A DNA stretch of 64,000 nt, taken from positions 437,562 to 501,561 of the forward strand of contig CAWJFC010000016.1 of assembly GCA_963841945.1 (NCBI GenBank), written 5' to 3'. A model generated the notes under the pieces. The model was not told where the DNA came from and did not search any database. It worked only from the letters and a program-made list of their open reading frames with translations. A program made the translations under genes and the position numbers. Positions within the stretch are counted from its first letter, which is position 1. Each line of letters begins with the position of its first letter. Shown in pieces: positions 32,345 to 40,353 of the stretch. The stretch comes from Acidiflorens sp963841945 (GTDB lineage: Bacteria > Acidobacteriota > Terriglobia > Terriglobales > Acidobacteriaceae).

Positions 32345-33799
32345 CTAAGCCAAGGGCAATGTGAAATAAAAAACCGATCCATGGCCAAGCTGGCTGGTCA
32401 TGCCAAGGCGGCCGCCATGCGCCTCCACGATCGCCTTGCAGATTGCCAGACCCATGCCGGTGCCGTGCACCTGCACACGCTGGTTGCGTCCGCGATAAAA
32501 CTTTTCGAAGACGAGAGACTGTTCGAAATCGTCAATTCCAGGACCCCGGTCGGCGATGCTGACATTGAGCACCCGGGCCTGGCCGGCGATCGGGCTGCGC
32601 GCCTCGGCGGTAATGCGGATGGGAGCGCTGGCAGGCGAATACTTGGCCGCGTTTTCGAGGAGGTGAACCAGCACTTCTCTGATATGCGCGGTATCCATGC
32701 GCGCCTCGGGAAGGTCTTCCGGAATGCGGACTTCGACTGGGTGCTGCGAGAGTAGCTGCTTAAGTTCGTCGAGCGCTTCATTAACAACCGGGCGGATGGC
32801 TGCGGCAACAAATGTGAACTCGACTTTGTGGGCATCGAGCTGCGCCATCTCGGCCGCCTCGCCGATGAGGCGATTAAGTCGGTCGCTTTCCTCGTCGATT
32901 ACTGTAAGAAGTTCGTGCGTCTGCTCGGGCGAGTGAGTTGCGGCACCCAGCAAAGAAGTCGCCGAGGCTTTGATAGCTGTAAGAGGCGTCCGTAATTCAT
33001 GGGTGACCGAATCGAGGAGGACCGAGCGAAGTTGCTCGCTCTCGCGGGCGGCTTCCGCGCGGCTGAGTTTTTCGAAGGAGCTGGCCCGCTCGATGGCAAT
33101 CGCAACCAGGCCGCCAATTGCTTCCAGCGTCTGCCGCGATAGCGTCGAGCCCGAAACGCCCATGCTTCCAACCACCCGCACGCCGACGCGGAGTGGCATA
33201 AAGGCAATCTGACTGTCTGCATCCATCCGCGGCTCGCCACGCAGCGCGGCGAGTTGCAGATCATGCAACTCCAGGCCATCGATCTCAGGAGAAGAGCGAT
33301 AGACGTCGGCGCGGCTGGAGAGTGCGATGGCCACCGAGCGCACGCCGAAGGTCTCGACAATGTGCCGCGGAATCAGATTAAGGAGTTCCGCGGCATTGTC
33401 GCTCGAAAGAAGCAGCTGGCTGAAAGCGTAAAGGCGTTCGAGTTCCAGGCGTCTTTCGATCGCCGTGCGCTGTCCGCGCCGGGCACGGGCCGAGAGTTCG
33501 CTCGCGCTCACTGCTGTAACAAGAAAGGCGAAGAGGGCGATCCAGTTTTGCGGGTCGGCGATCGTCAGTGTGCCGATGGGCGGAAGAAAAAAATAGTTGA
33601 AAGCAAGGGTCGCGACAATCGACATGAAAACTGCCTGTCGAATGCCATAAAAAGCGGAGATCCCGAGAACGCCGAGGAGAAAAAGCAGGGCGATCGTGGT
33701 GGCGTTGAGATGGAGCCAGCGGTAGCCGATCAGCGTGACAGCGGCGACCCAGAATGCCGCAATCATATATCCGAATACGGATCGGGCGGCGAATCTCAC
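32345..33799 (-). CDS. KdpD-like sensor histidine kinase, split C-terminal half
   Basis: A 484-aa inner-membrane sensor kinase with the domain order of the C-terminal half of KdpD: a DUF4118 membrane block of four helices (LLFLLGVLGISAFYG, VFMSIVATLAFNYFF, WIALFAFLVTAVSAS), a GAF-like domain (about 110-240), a HisKA helix with phospho-His near 267 (SVTHELRTPLTAIKAS), and HATPase_c boxes (NAAKYS, DRGPGID, GTGMGLAICKAIVEAHGG). It is divergent from the gene for the N-terminal KdpD half, with 129 bp between. GTG 33799 is chosen; the frame is open to 33976. It most likely pairs with the neighbouring KdpD sensor half and KdpE to control potassium uptake. Confidence 0.85.
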   Translation of the reverse strand: MRFAARSVFGYMIAAFWVAAVTLIGYRWLHLNATTIALLFLLGVLGISAFYGIRQAVFMSIVATLAFNYFFLPPIGTLTIADPQNWIALFAFLVTAVSASELSARARRGQRTAIERRLELERLYAFSQLLLSSDNAAELLNLIPRHIVETFGVRSVAIALSSRADVYRSSPEIDGLELHDLQLAALRGEPRMDADSQIAFMPLRVGVRVVGSMGVSGSTLSRQTLEAIGGLVAIAIERASSFEKLSRAEAARESEQLRSVLLDSVTHELRTPLTAIKASATSLLGAATHSPEQTHELLTVIDEESDRLNRLIGEAAEMAQLDAHKVEFTFVAAAIRPVVNEALDELKQLLSQHPVEVRIPEDLPEARMDTAHIREVLVHLLENAAKYSPASAPIRITAEARSPIAGQARVLNVSIADRGPGIDDFEQSLVFEKFYRGRNQRVQVHGTGMGLAICKAIVEAHGGRLGMTSQLGHGSVFYFTLPLA

Positions 33800-33927
33800 C
33801 CTGCGATTGTAATTGAGCCACGCAGCGCGAGCTACGGGTAAACCTGAGTTGCCGGCCGCATCCCAGCGCCTTCGAGTAATCGACAAAGCGGCACGTCTCG
33901 ACGACAATATTCGCAATCGCAATCCCC

Positions 33928-35055
33928 ATGACCAAGACTCCCGAACAATGGCTGGAAGAGGCGGCGCCCGCCGCAAAGAAGAGTGGTGTATTCAAACTCT
34001 TTCTCGGCTACGCGCCAGGCGTGGGCAAGACCCATACCATGCTGACCGAGGCGATCCGCCGGAAAAGCCGGGGCGAGGATGTGGTCATCGGCGTGATTGA
34101 AACCCACGGGCGCAAGGCCGTCGCGGAATTGGTCACGCAACTAGAGATCGTTCCGCGAAAAGTCATCGACTACAAAGGCGCCCAGTTTGAAGAGATGGAT
34201 GTCGACGCAATCCTCGCGCGCCACCCGCGCGTCGCGCTCATCGACGAACTCGCTCACACCAACATTGAGGGTAGCAAGCATCGCAAGCGCTATGAGGACG
34301 TGTTTGAGTTGCTTGACGCAGGAATCGACGTGATCTCGACGATGAATATTCAGCATCTGGAGAGTGTCACGCCGACCGTGCAGAGCGTGACTGGGATTCA
34401 GGTGCGCGAGACGGTGCCCGACTGGGTGCTGCAGCGTGTGAACGAAGTAGTGATGATCGACCTCACGCCCGAGGCTCTTCAGAATCGAATGAGGCGGGGA
34501 GATGTCTATCCCCGGGACCGTGTCGGGCGGGCTCTCGAGAATTTTTTTCGGGAGACGAATCTGATTGCTCTGCGCGAACTGGCGCTCCGCCAGGTGGCGC
34601 AGGCGGTCGACTTGAGCCTCGAACAGCGCCGTGAAGTGCTGGAAAAAGATCGCGCGGCGGTACCCATCCGTGAGCGTATCGCGGTGTGCGTCAGTTCGAA
34701 TCCGGCGGCGCAGTATTTGATCGCGCGCGGCGCGCGGATGTCTCAGGCCATGAACGCGGAACTCTTCGTCGTCTATACCGATATGGGGCAGGATGACAGC
34801 GAAGAGAACCAGCGGACCCTGAATGCGAACATTCGCTTCGCGGAAAACGTGGGCGCGATTGTGGTTCGGCGCCCCGGAAAAAACGTAGCCGAATCGGTTG
34901 CTGAGTTCGTCAACGAAAAGCACATTACGCAGGTGGTGTTCGGGCGTTCCGCATCCCGGGGATGGAAGCGCTATTTTTACCTTTCTGCCATTCACCAGTT
35001 CCTGCGCGATGCCCCCGCAGTCGATGTGCATATCGTCACGCAGGAGCCAAGCTGA
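33928..35055 (+). CDS. kdpD: KdpD N-terminal sensor/USP half
   Basis: A 375-aa cytoplasmic protein equal to the N-terminal half of KdpD. It has the KdpD sensor domain with Walker A GYAPGVGKT at residues 27-35 and Walker B-like RVALIDELAHTNIEGSKH near 100-117, then a universal stress protein domain from about 250 (RIAVCVSSNPAAQYLIARGARM). No histidine kinase domain follows; that part is encoded divergently at 33799-32345. KdpD senses potassium limitation and turgor and responds to intracellular K+. kdpE follows 3 bp after the stop. ATG 33928 is the start. Confidence 0.9.
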   Translation: MTKTPEQWLEEAAPAAKKSGVFKLFLGYAPGVGKTHTMLTEAIRRKSRGEDVVIGVIETHGRKAVAELVTQLEIVPRKVIDYKGAQFEEMDVDAILARHPRVALIDELAHTNIEGSKHRKRYEDVFELLDAGIDVISTMNIQHLESVTPTVQSVTGIQVRETVPDWVLQRVNEVVMIDLTPEALQNRMRRGDVYPRDRVGRALENFFRETNLIALRELALRQVAQAVDLSLEQRREVLEKDRAAVPIRERIAVCVSSNPAAQYLIARGARMSQAMNAELFVVYTDMGQDDSEENQRTLNANIRFAENVGAIVVRRPGKNVAESVAEFVNEKHITQVVFGRSASRGWKRYFYLSAIHQFLRDAPAVDVHIVTQEPS

Positions 35056-35058
35056 GTC

Positions 35059-35754
35059 GTGGCGGAGCATAAACACATTCTGGTGGTGGATGACGAGTCG
35101 CAGATCACGCGGGTTCTGCGCACCTCACTCTCCAGTCACGGCTATGACATTCGCGCCGCCAACGACGGCGAAACCGCGCTCGAGATCATGAAGGACTGGA
35201 CGCCGGACCTCGTTATCACCGATCTGGCCATGCCCAACATGGACGGACTCGAATTGTGCCGGCGCCTGCGCGCTCAAACACAGGTTCCGATTATTGTGCT
35301 CTCCGTGCGCGGCGAGGAGCGCACGAAGGTGAAGGCACTCGATGCTGGGGCTGATGATTACGTAACCAAGCCCTTCGGCATGGAAGAATTGCTGGCGCGC
35401 GTGCGGGCCAATTTGCGCAGACGCGGGCGAGCGGAAGAGTCGGAATCGGCGCCGATCGAGATGGGTGATTTCCGGATCGATCCCGGCGCGCGCAGTGTTC
35501 TGGTCAAGGATCGAGCCGTTCATCTCACCCCCAAGGAATTCGACCTCCTCCTTTATCTGGCGCGCCATCCCGGCAAAGTGATTACGCATCGCACGTTGCT
35601 CGGAGCAGTGTGGGGCGGAGAGAGCACGGAGCAGGTCGAATACCTTCGCGTTTTCGTTGGCCAATTGCGAAAAAAACTCGAGCCCTCCAAGGATTCCCCG
35701 CGTTACATCGTCACCGATCCGTGGGTAGGTTACCGGTTCGAGCCTGGCGCGTAG
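35059..35754 (+). CDS. kdpE: KdpE-type response regulator (OmpR family)
   Basis: A 231-aa regulator with a receiver domain (ILVVDDESQ, phospho-Asp near residue 55 in ITDLAMPNMDG, and the conserved Lys in DDYVTKPFG) and an OmpR-type winged-helix DNA-binding domain (about 130-230, with LTPKEFDLLLYLARHPGKVITH and IVTDPWVGYRFEPG). GTG 35059 starts 3 bases after the kdpD-half stop. OmpR-type regulators bind direct repeats about one helical turn apart, which fits the 11-bp repeat arrays at 35838-35901 and 36246-36300. Confidence 0.93.
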   Translation: MAEHKHILVVDDESQITRVLRTSLSSHGYDIRAANDGETALEIMKDWTPDLVITDLAMPNMDGLELCRRLRAQTQVPIIVLSVRGEERTKVKALDAGADDYVTKPFGMEELLARVRANLRRRGRAEESESAPIEMGDFRIDPGARSVLVKDRAVHLTPKEFDLLLYLARHPGKVITHRTLLGAVWGGESTEQVEYLRVFVGQLRKKLEPSKDSPRYIVTDPWVGYRFEPGA

Positions 35755-35837
35755 AGCGCGTCGAACACCAGATCCGTTTCCTCCGTTCGAGATGACAACT
35801 CTTCTTGGATTACGACTTCCTGCACGGATTGTAACTT

Positions 35838-35901
35838 CCTTGCGTGCGCCTTACTGCCCTTATGACTCCCTTATTTTCAACTTACGCACATTTTATGGCG
35901 C
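35838..35901. promoter_or_regulatory. Candidate KdpE operator array 1 (CCTTA repeats)
   Basis: CCTTG (35838), CCTTA (35849), CCTTA (35858), CCTTA (35869), ACTTA (35880) and TTTTA (35891) occur at steps of 11, 9, 11, 11 and 11 bases. Repeats on one face of the helix are the usual target of OmpR/KdpE-type dimers; the E. coli KdpE site also has TTTA repeats spaced 11 bp. The array lies between kdpE and the small gene. Confidence 0.6.
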
Positions 35902-35959
35902 ATCGAGTCAAATGTGCTTGATGCCGAGGGTCGTGGGTAGGCAGAAAAGGACGAGATTC

Positions 35960-36211
35960 ATGTCAATCGAGGAAGTATCTGTAGAAAGGTTTGCGCAACT
36001 CTTTCATCACTACCATCAGGCTCTGAGCGATGACTCCGGAAACACCGCGCACTTACGCACCTGCGACGCCTGGGCCAGTGTACCTCCCGCCGAAAAGGAC
36101 AGATTAATTACGGCCACCCGCCTCGCTCTTCTGGAAGTCGAAGTCGTTCCGACCGAGCGCCAGACCAGGCGATATTTCGCGAAGCCCGGCGAAGCCGAGT
36201 GGGGCTGCTAG
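35960..36211 (+). CDS. Small protein (83 aa) in the kdp locus
   Basis: An 83-aa soluble protein from ATG 35960 (MSIEEVSVERFAQLFHHYHQAL), with AAGGA about 9 bases upstream. It is moderately charged, His-rich near the start, has no membrane span and ends KPGEAEWGC. No family is recognised. Its place between the two operator arrays, just before the outer-membrane barrel and kdpFABC, suggests it is part of the potassium regulon. The longer frame from 35792 crosses the operator array and is not favoured. Confidence 0.5.
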   Translation: MSIEEVSVERFAQLFHHYHQALSDDSGNTAHLRTCDAWASVPPAEKDRLITATRLALLEVEVVPTERQTRRYFAKPGEAEWGC

Positions 36212-36245
36212 GCATCCTTGAGGGTGATGGTACTTAGGGTTCTGT

Positions 36246-36300
36246 CTTTATGAATTCCTTAGGAATTCCTTACGGCCCCTTTATGGACACGCTTATCTAA
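36246..36300. promoter_or_regulatory. Candidate KdpE operator array 2, upstream of barrel and kdpFABC
   Basis: CTTTAT (36246), CCTTAG (36257), CCTTAC (36268), CTTTAT (36279) and CGCTTAT (36290) follow each other at exact 11-base steps. This is stronger phasing than array 1. An AT-rich TATCTAATTTAT stretch follows directly and could be the -10 of the operon promoter. The sequence makes this the best candidate for the main kdp promoter. Confidence 0.65.
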
Positions 36301-36488
36301 TTTATTCGGAACCTGTTGATCTCCCTTTACAGAGCAGGATGATGTATTCGCTTCTGGCGGTGTGTGCGTTAAGCGTAGCTTTTCTCCTCCGGTTCCTTCT
36401 GGCGCTGATGAGAGAGGGCCGAGACGCAAAACAGGACCGAACAGGAGAGCGACGCGGTTCGAGACTCGAGAGAGAAGAACTTTTCCCT

Positions 36489-38306
36489 ATGACTTTGGAA
36501 ACGCGAAACAGCAATTTGAAAGGTGGACAATCATCCGGCACGAAGAGCGCGGCGCTGGTGCTGATCGGGATGGTGCTCCTTACCCTTGTGGCCGCGCATC
36601 CGCTCTCCGCGCAAGAGGCAAGTGCCCCCGCCGCAGGCAGTTCCGCGCAGGGTGGCTCTTCCGCAATTCCTCCCGACGTGGCAAAGCAAATCGAGGCCCT
36701 TACAAAGCGGGTCGAGCAACTCGAACTGCAGTTGAAACAACATGAGGCCTCCGAGCAGCCGGAGACGGTGGTCCCCTCCGCAAAAGCGACGGCGCCGGTG
36801 CGGATGCAGGTGGTTCCCGCTGCGGAAGTTGTTCAGACTGAGGCGGCGGCAGCGGGGACGGCGAAACCGGCAAAGATCGTACCGTTTTCCGATTGGGATT
36901 GGACTTGGCTCAACGGCAACCCGCGCAATAAAGACACGGCGTTCGACTCCAAATTCTTCACTCCAGAGATTCGCGCGGATGTTACCTATAACTATGACTT
37001 CAACAGACCGATCGATAATTCGATGGGCGGATCGAGCGAACTGTTCCGCACCAACGAAATTCAACTCGAGCAACTGGGCCTCGGTGGTGACTTCCACTAT
37101 GACAATGTCCGTGCCCGGTTTATGACGCAATTCGGCATGTATTCCACAACCACGGTGCGTAATGACCCGAGTTATGCGAAAGGACAGTGGAATCTCAACG
37201 AGGCGCATCGTGACCTGGCGGAAGCCTACGGCGGCTATCACATCGATGCATTGGACGGAGTCAACATCGACGCCGGAATTTTCCTATCTTATATCGGGCT
37301 CTTCAGCTACTACAACTTCGATAACTGGGCCTATCAGCCGTCCTATGTGTCCTCCAACACGCCCTGGTTCTTTGAGGGGTTGCGGGTCCAGATCTTCCCA
37401 ACTCCTCACTTGAAGATCGAGCCCTGGCTCATCAATGGCTGGCAATCATACGCCTCTGCGAACTCGCGCAAAGGCCTCGGCGGACAAATTAAGTGGACGC
37501 CCCGGCCATGGGTAAACATAATTTCGAACAACTATGGCCTCGGCCACGACGACCTTTATGTTCCGAACCGGGGACGCATTCACACGGACGACAGCATCGA
37601 GATCAAGTATTTCGACAAGCCCGGACAAACCATCGATAAGATGGCCCTTTCTTTCACGGGTGACATGGGCTGCGAGTTTGGCCCCAGCACAGTGACTGCA
37701 TCGGGTACATACCTTCAAGGTGTGGGTTGCCACGGCAACACCAGAGATGCAAAGTCAGTAGGGGGCGATCACTTTGGGCCGGGGATCAACCCGAAGCAAA
37801 GCTTTATTGGCTATATGCTCTACGATCGTACATGGTTCAAGAAAGACAGGTACGGGCTGACCATCGGCGGCGGCGAGATTAATAACCCCGGCCGCTACCT
37901 CGTCCTGATTCCGCCGATCAACGGTGAAACCGCGCCCTCGGCGGCCATCAACTCGCCGTATTTTTCCGGCAATCCCTCGGATCCATTCAAGGCTTGGGAC
38001 ACCTCGATCACCTACGACTACATGCCCAAACAGTGGATTACATTCCGATGGGAATACGACTATCGCCACGCGAGCGTGCCCTACTGGACCGGACGCGGTG
38101 GGATCACTCCACCGGGCCCCGGCGGCGTGCCCTATACAAATAACGGCTATCCGGAATACTTCGCCTGCAATAACGGCAACTCCTCGATGGCTTTCTCGCT
38201 GAGCGCCGCGCAAACCGCCTGCGGATCTCAAGGGAGCAGCGTCTGGTTCCCGGATCTACGGCGGGACGAGCATTTTGTCGATATCGACATCATGGTCAAG
38301 TTCTGA
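36489..38306 (+). CDS. Outer-membrane beta-barrel protein (BBP2-like porin) in kdp operon
   Basis: A 605-aa exported protein. The signal peptide (ALVLIGMVLLTLVAAHPLSAQ) is followed by an Ala/Ser linker, a short coiled coil (VAKQIEALTKRVEQLELQLKQHEAS, residues about 58-82), and a barrel of about 450 residues (ADVTYNYDFNRP, GLGGDFHYDNVRARFMTQFGMY, GIFLSYIGLFSYYNF, ITFRWEYDYRHA) ending DIDIMVKF with terminal Phe. The family resembles BBP2-type porins. The frame is open from ATG 36339, which would add a second hydrophobic N-terminal segment; start ATG 36489 gives a normal signal peptide. It lies directly upstream of kdpFABC, so it may provide potassium passage through the outer membrane. Confidence 0.8.
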   Translation: MTLETRNSNLKGGQSSGTKSAALVLIGMVLLTLVAAHPLSAQEASAPAAGSSAQGGSSAIPPDVAKQIEALTKRVEQLELQLKQHEASEQPETVVPSAKATAPVRMQVVPAAEVVQTEAAAAGTAKPAKIVPFSDWDWTWLNGNPRNKDTAFDSKFFTPEIRADVTYNYDFNRPIDNSMGGSSELFRTNEIQLEQLGLGGDFHYDNVRARFMTQFGMYSTTTVRNDPSYAKGQWNLNEAHRDLAEAYGGYHIDALDGVNIDAGIFLSYIGLFSYYNFDNWAYQPSYVSSNTPWFFEGLRVQIFPTPHLKIEPWLINGWQSYASANSRKGLGGQIKWTPRPWVNIISNNYGLGHDDLYVPNRGRIHTDDSIEIKYFDKPGQTIDKMALSFTGDMGCEFGPSTVTASGTYLQGVGCHGNTRDAKSVGGDHFGPGINPKQSFIGYMLYDRTWFKKDRYGLTIGGGEINNPGRYLVLIPPINGETAPSAAINSPYFSGNPSDPFKAWDTSITYDYMPKQWITFRWEYDYRHASVPYWTGRGGITPPGPGGVPYTNNGYPEYFACNNGNSSMAFSLSAAQTACGSQGSSVWFPDLRRDEHFVDIDIMVKF

Positions 38307-38355
38307 GGGTTAGTACCGCTGGTGTTCGTAGCTTGTTCGTAATGGGAGGTTATCG

Positions 38356-38442
38356 GTGCAAGACCTGATCTACGTCGTTGCCACCATCGCATTTTTCGCG
38401 CTGTCGCTGGCCTATGTGCATTTTTGCGACCGCATTCACTGA
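38356..38442 (+). CDS. 28-aa single-span peptide upstream of kdpF
   Basis: GTG 38356 follows GGAGG at 6 bases and encodes 28 residues, mostly one membrane helix (LIYVVATIAFFALSLAYVHF), ending CDRIH. It is too short for ordinary gene calling. Similar small hydrophobic peptides are found at this place in kdp operons of some bacteria, and a role in stabilising the Kdp complex, as for KdpF, is plausible. The kdpF start is 8 bp beyond the stop. Confidence 0.65.
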   Translation: MQDLIYVVATIAFFALSLAYVHFCDRIH

Positions 38443-38449
38443 GGACCTT

Positions 38450-38539
38450 ATGAATATCGAATCGATCGTCATGCTCGTAATAAGCGCCGGTTTGATGGTC
38501 TACCTTCTGTACGCCCTGCTGAGGCCGGAGAAATTCTAA
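38450..38539 (+). CDS. kdpF: K+-transporting ATPase small subunit KdpF
   Basis: A 29-aa membrane peptide (MNIESIVMLVISAGLMVYLL, then YALLRPEKF). The ending LLRPEKF is the hallmark of KdpF, which stabilises the KdpABC complex in the inner membrane. GAGGA lies 4 bases before ATG 38450. kdpA begins 5 bp after the stop. Confidence 0.88.
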   Translation: MNIESIVMLVISAGLMVYLLYALLRPEKF

Positions 38540-38543
38540 TTCC

Positions 38544-40343
38544 ATGACTAGCAACGGTTGGTTTCAAATCTTCGTTTTTCTCGCTCTCGTTCTGGCGGTC
38601 ACCAAACCGCTGGGCGTCTACATGGCCAGAGTCTTCAGCGGAGAGCGCACGTTTTTTGATCCAGTAGCTCGGCCAGTGGAGCGTTTGCTCTATCGCGTGA
38701 CTGGTGTCGATGAGCAGCACGAGATGCGCTGGACGGAATATGCCTTCGCCATGCTGCTCTTCAGCGCTGTATCGATGCTGCTGCTATATGCCATGCAAAG
38801 ACTGCAAGCCTATCTGCCGTTCAATCCGCAGAAGTTCGGCGCGGTCGCGCCGGCGCACGTCGCCTTCAATACCGCTGCGTCGTTCACCACGAATACGAAC
38901 TGGCAGGCGTATTCGGGCGAAACGACGATGAGCTACTTCACGCAGATGGCCGGGCTGGCCTATCACAACTTCGCCTCTGCGGCGACAGGCATCGCGCTAG
39001 CGATTGCGTTCATTCGCGGGATCGCGCGCCGCCAGATGCAGACCATCGGTAACTTTTGGGTTGACCTGGTCCGCTGCTGTTTGTGGATTCTGTTGCCGGT
39101 ATCGATTGTCGGAGCGCTGGTGCTGGTGTCGCAGGGCGTCGTGCAGAACCTGAAACCCTACGACACGGTGAAGCTGGTCGAGCCCATGAAGGTACAAAAG
39201 GTCGACGCGAACGGCAAGCCGGTAGTAGACCCGCAGGGCAAGCCGGTTATGGATACGGTTACCGAGCAGACCATCGCGCAAGGGCCGGTGGCATCGCAGG
39301 AGATCATCAAGGAATTCGGCACGAACGGTGGCGGATTTTTCAATGCGAACAGCGCTCACCCGTTCGAAAACCCAACGCCCTTCACGAATCTGCTCGAAAT
39401 GTTCTCGATCTTCGCCATTGGCGCAGGGCTCACCTATACGCTCGGCCGGATGACGGGTTCGCAGCGCCACGGTTGGGCCGTATGGGCCGCGATGGCCATT
39501 CTATTTCTGGCCGGCGTCACCGTGGCGTACTGGGCTGAAGCCGGTGGTAATCATCTTCTCGCGGGCACCGATCAGCGGGCCACTGCACTCCAGGCCGGCG
39601 GAAATATGGAAGGCAAGGAAGTCCGCTTCGGCATCGCCAACTCCGCGTTATTCGCCACCGTCACCACTGACGCGAGTTGCGGCGCCATTAACGGATGGCA
39701 CGATTCGTTTACCCCGCTGGGCGGCATGGTCCCGCTCGTGAACATCATGCTGAGCGAAGTGATCTTTGGCGGCGTGGGTGCCGGCATGTATGGCATGTTG
39801 ATCTACATCGTGCTGGCGGTATTTATTGCCGGCCTGATGGTAGGCCGCACCCCCGAGTATCTCGGCAAGAAAATCGAGGCCTATGACGTCAAGATGGCCA
39901 TGCTGGTCACGCTGGTATTCCCGCTGGTGATTTTGACCTTCGCCGCGCTCTCGAGCGTGAGCGGGTTCGGCACTTCCGGCATTTCGAATCCGGGCCCTCA
40001 CGGGTTGACCCAAATGCTTTATGCGTTTGTGTCGGCGGCGGGCAACAACGGCTCCGCCTTCGCCGGACTGACCGTGAACACGCCCTGGTATGACAACAGC
40101 ATCGCGATCACGATGCTGGCAGGGCGCTTTCTGATGATCATCCCAATGCTCGCCATCGCGGGAAATCTTGCTGGTAAGAAATATGTCCCGCCTTCGCTCG
40201 GAACGTTTCCCGTGACCACACCTTTGTTCACGGTCCTGCTGATTGGCGTCATTGTGATCGTTGGCGCCCTCACTTTCTTTCCTGCATTGAGTTTGGGCCC
40301 GATCCTTGAGCATTTACTCATGGGTGCGGGCAAGTTGTTCTAG
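38544..40343 (+). CDS. kdpA: K+-transporting ATPase subunit KdpA
   Basis: A 599-aa channel-like subunit that binds potassium. Ten or so membrane helices, with four P-loop repeats. Visible motifs include VTKPLGVYMARVF, FNTAASFTTNTNWQAYSGE, GTNGGGFFNANSAHPFENPT and AAGNNGSAFAGLTVNTP (selectivity-filter-like loops). Typical length for KdpA is about 560-600. ATG 38544 starts 5 bp after kdpF, and kdpB starts 11 bp after the stop. Confidence 0.96.
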   Translation: MTSNGWFQIFVFLALVLAVTKPLGVYMARVFSGERTFFDPVARPVERLLYRVTGVDEQHEMRWTEYAFAMLLFSAVSMLLLYAMQRLQAYLPFNPQKFGAVAPAHVAFNTAASFTTNTNWQAYSGETTMSYFTQMAGLAYHNFASAATGIALAIAFIRGIARRQMQTIGNFWVDLVRCCLWILLPVSIVGALVLVSQGVVQNLKPYDTVKLVEPMKVQKVDANGKPVVDPQGKPVMDTVTEQTIAQGPVASQEIIKEFGTNGGGFFNANSAHPFENPTPFTNLLEMFSIFAIGAGLTYTLGRMTGSQRHGWAVWAAMAILFLAGVTVAYWAEAGGNHLLAGTDQRATALQAGGNMEGKEVRFGIANSALFATVTTDASCGAINGWHDSFTPLGGMVPLVNIMLSEVIFGGVGAGMYGMLIYIVLAVFIAGLMVGRTPEYLGKKIEAYDVKMAMLVTLVFPLVILTFAALSSVSGFGTSGISNPGPHGLTQMLYAFVSAAGNNGSAFAGLTVNTPWYDNSIAITMLAGRFLMIIPMLAIAGNLAGKKYVPPSLGTFPVTTPLFTVLLIGVIVIVGALTFFPALSLGPILEHLLMGAGKLF

Positions 40344-40353
40344 GGGTTTACCG

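Noticed and set aside
35792..35959. Extended N-terminus of the 83-aa kdp-locus protein
   Set aside because: The extension crosses the candidate operator array; RBS spacing and content favour ATG 35960.
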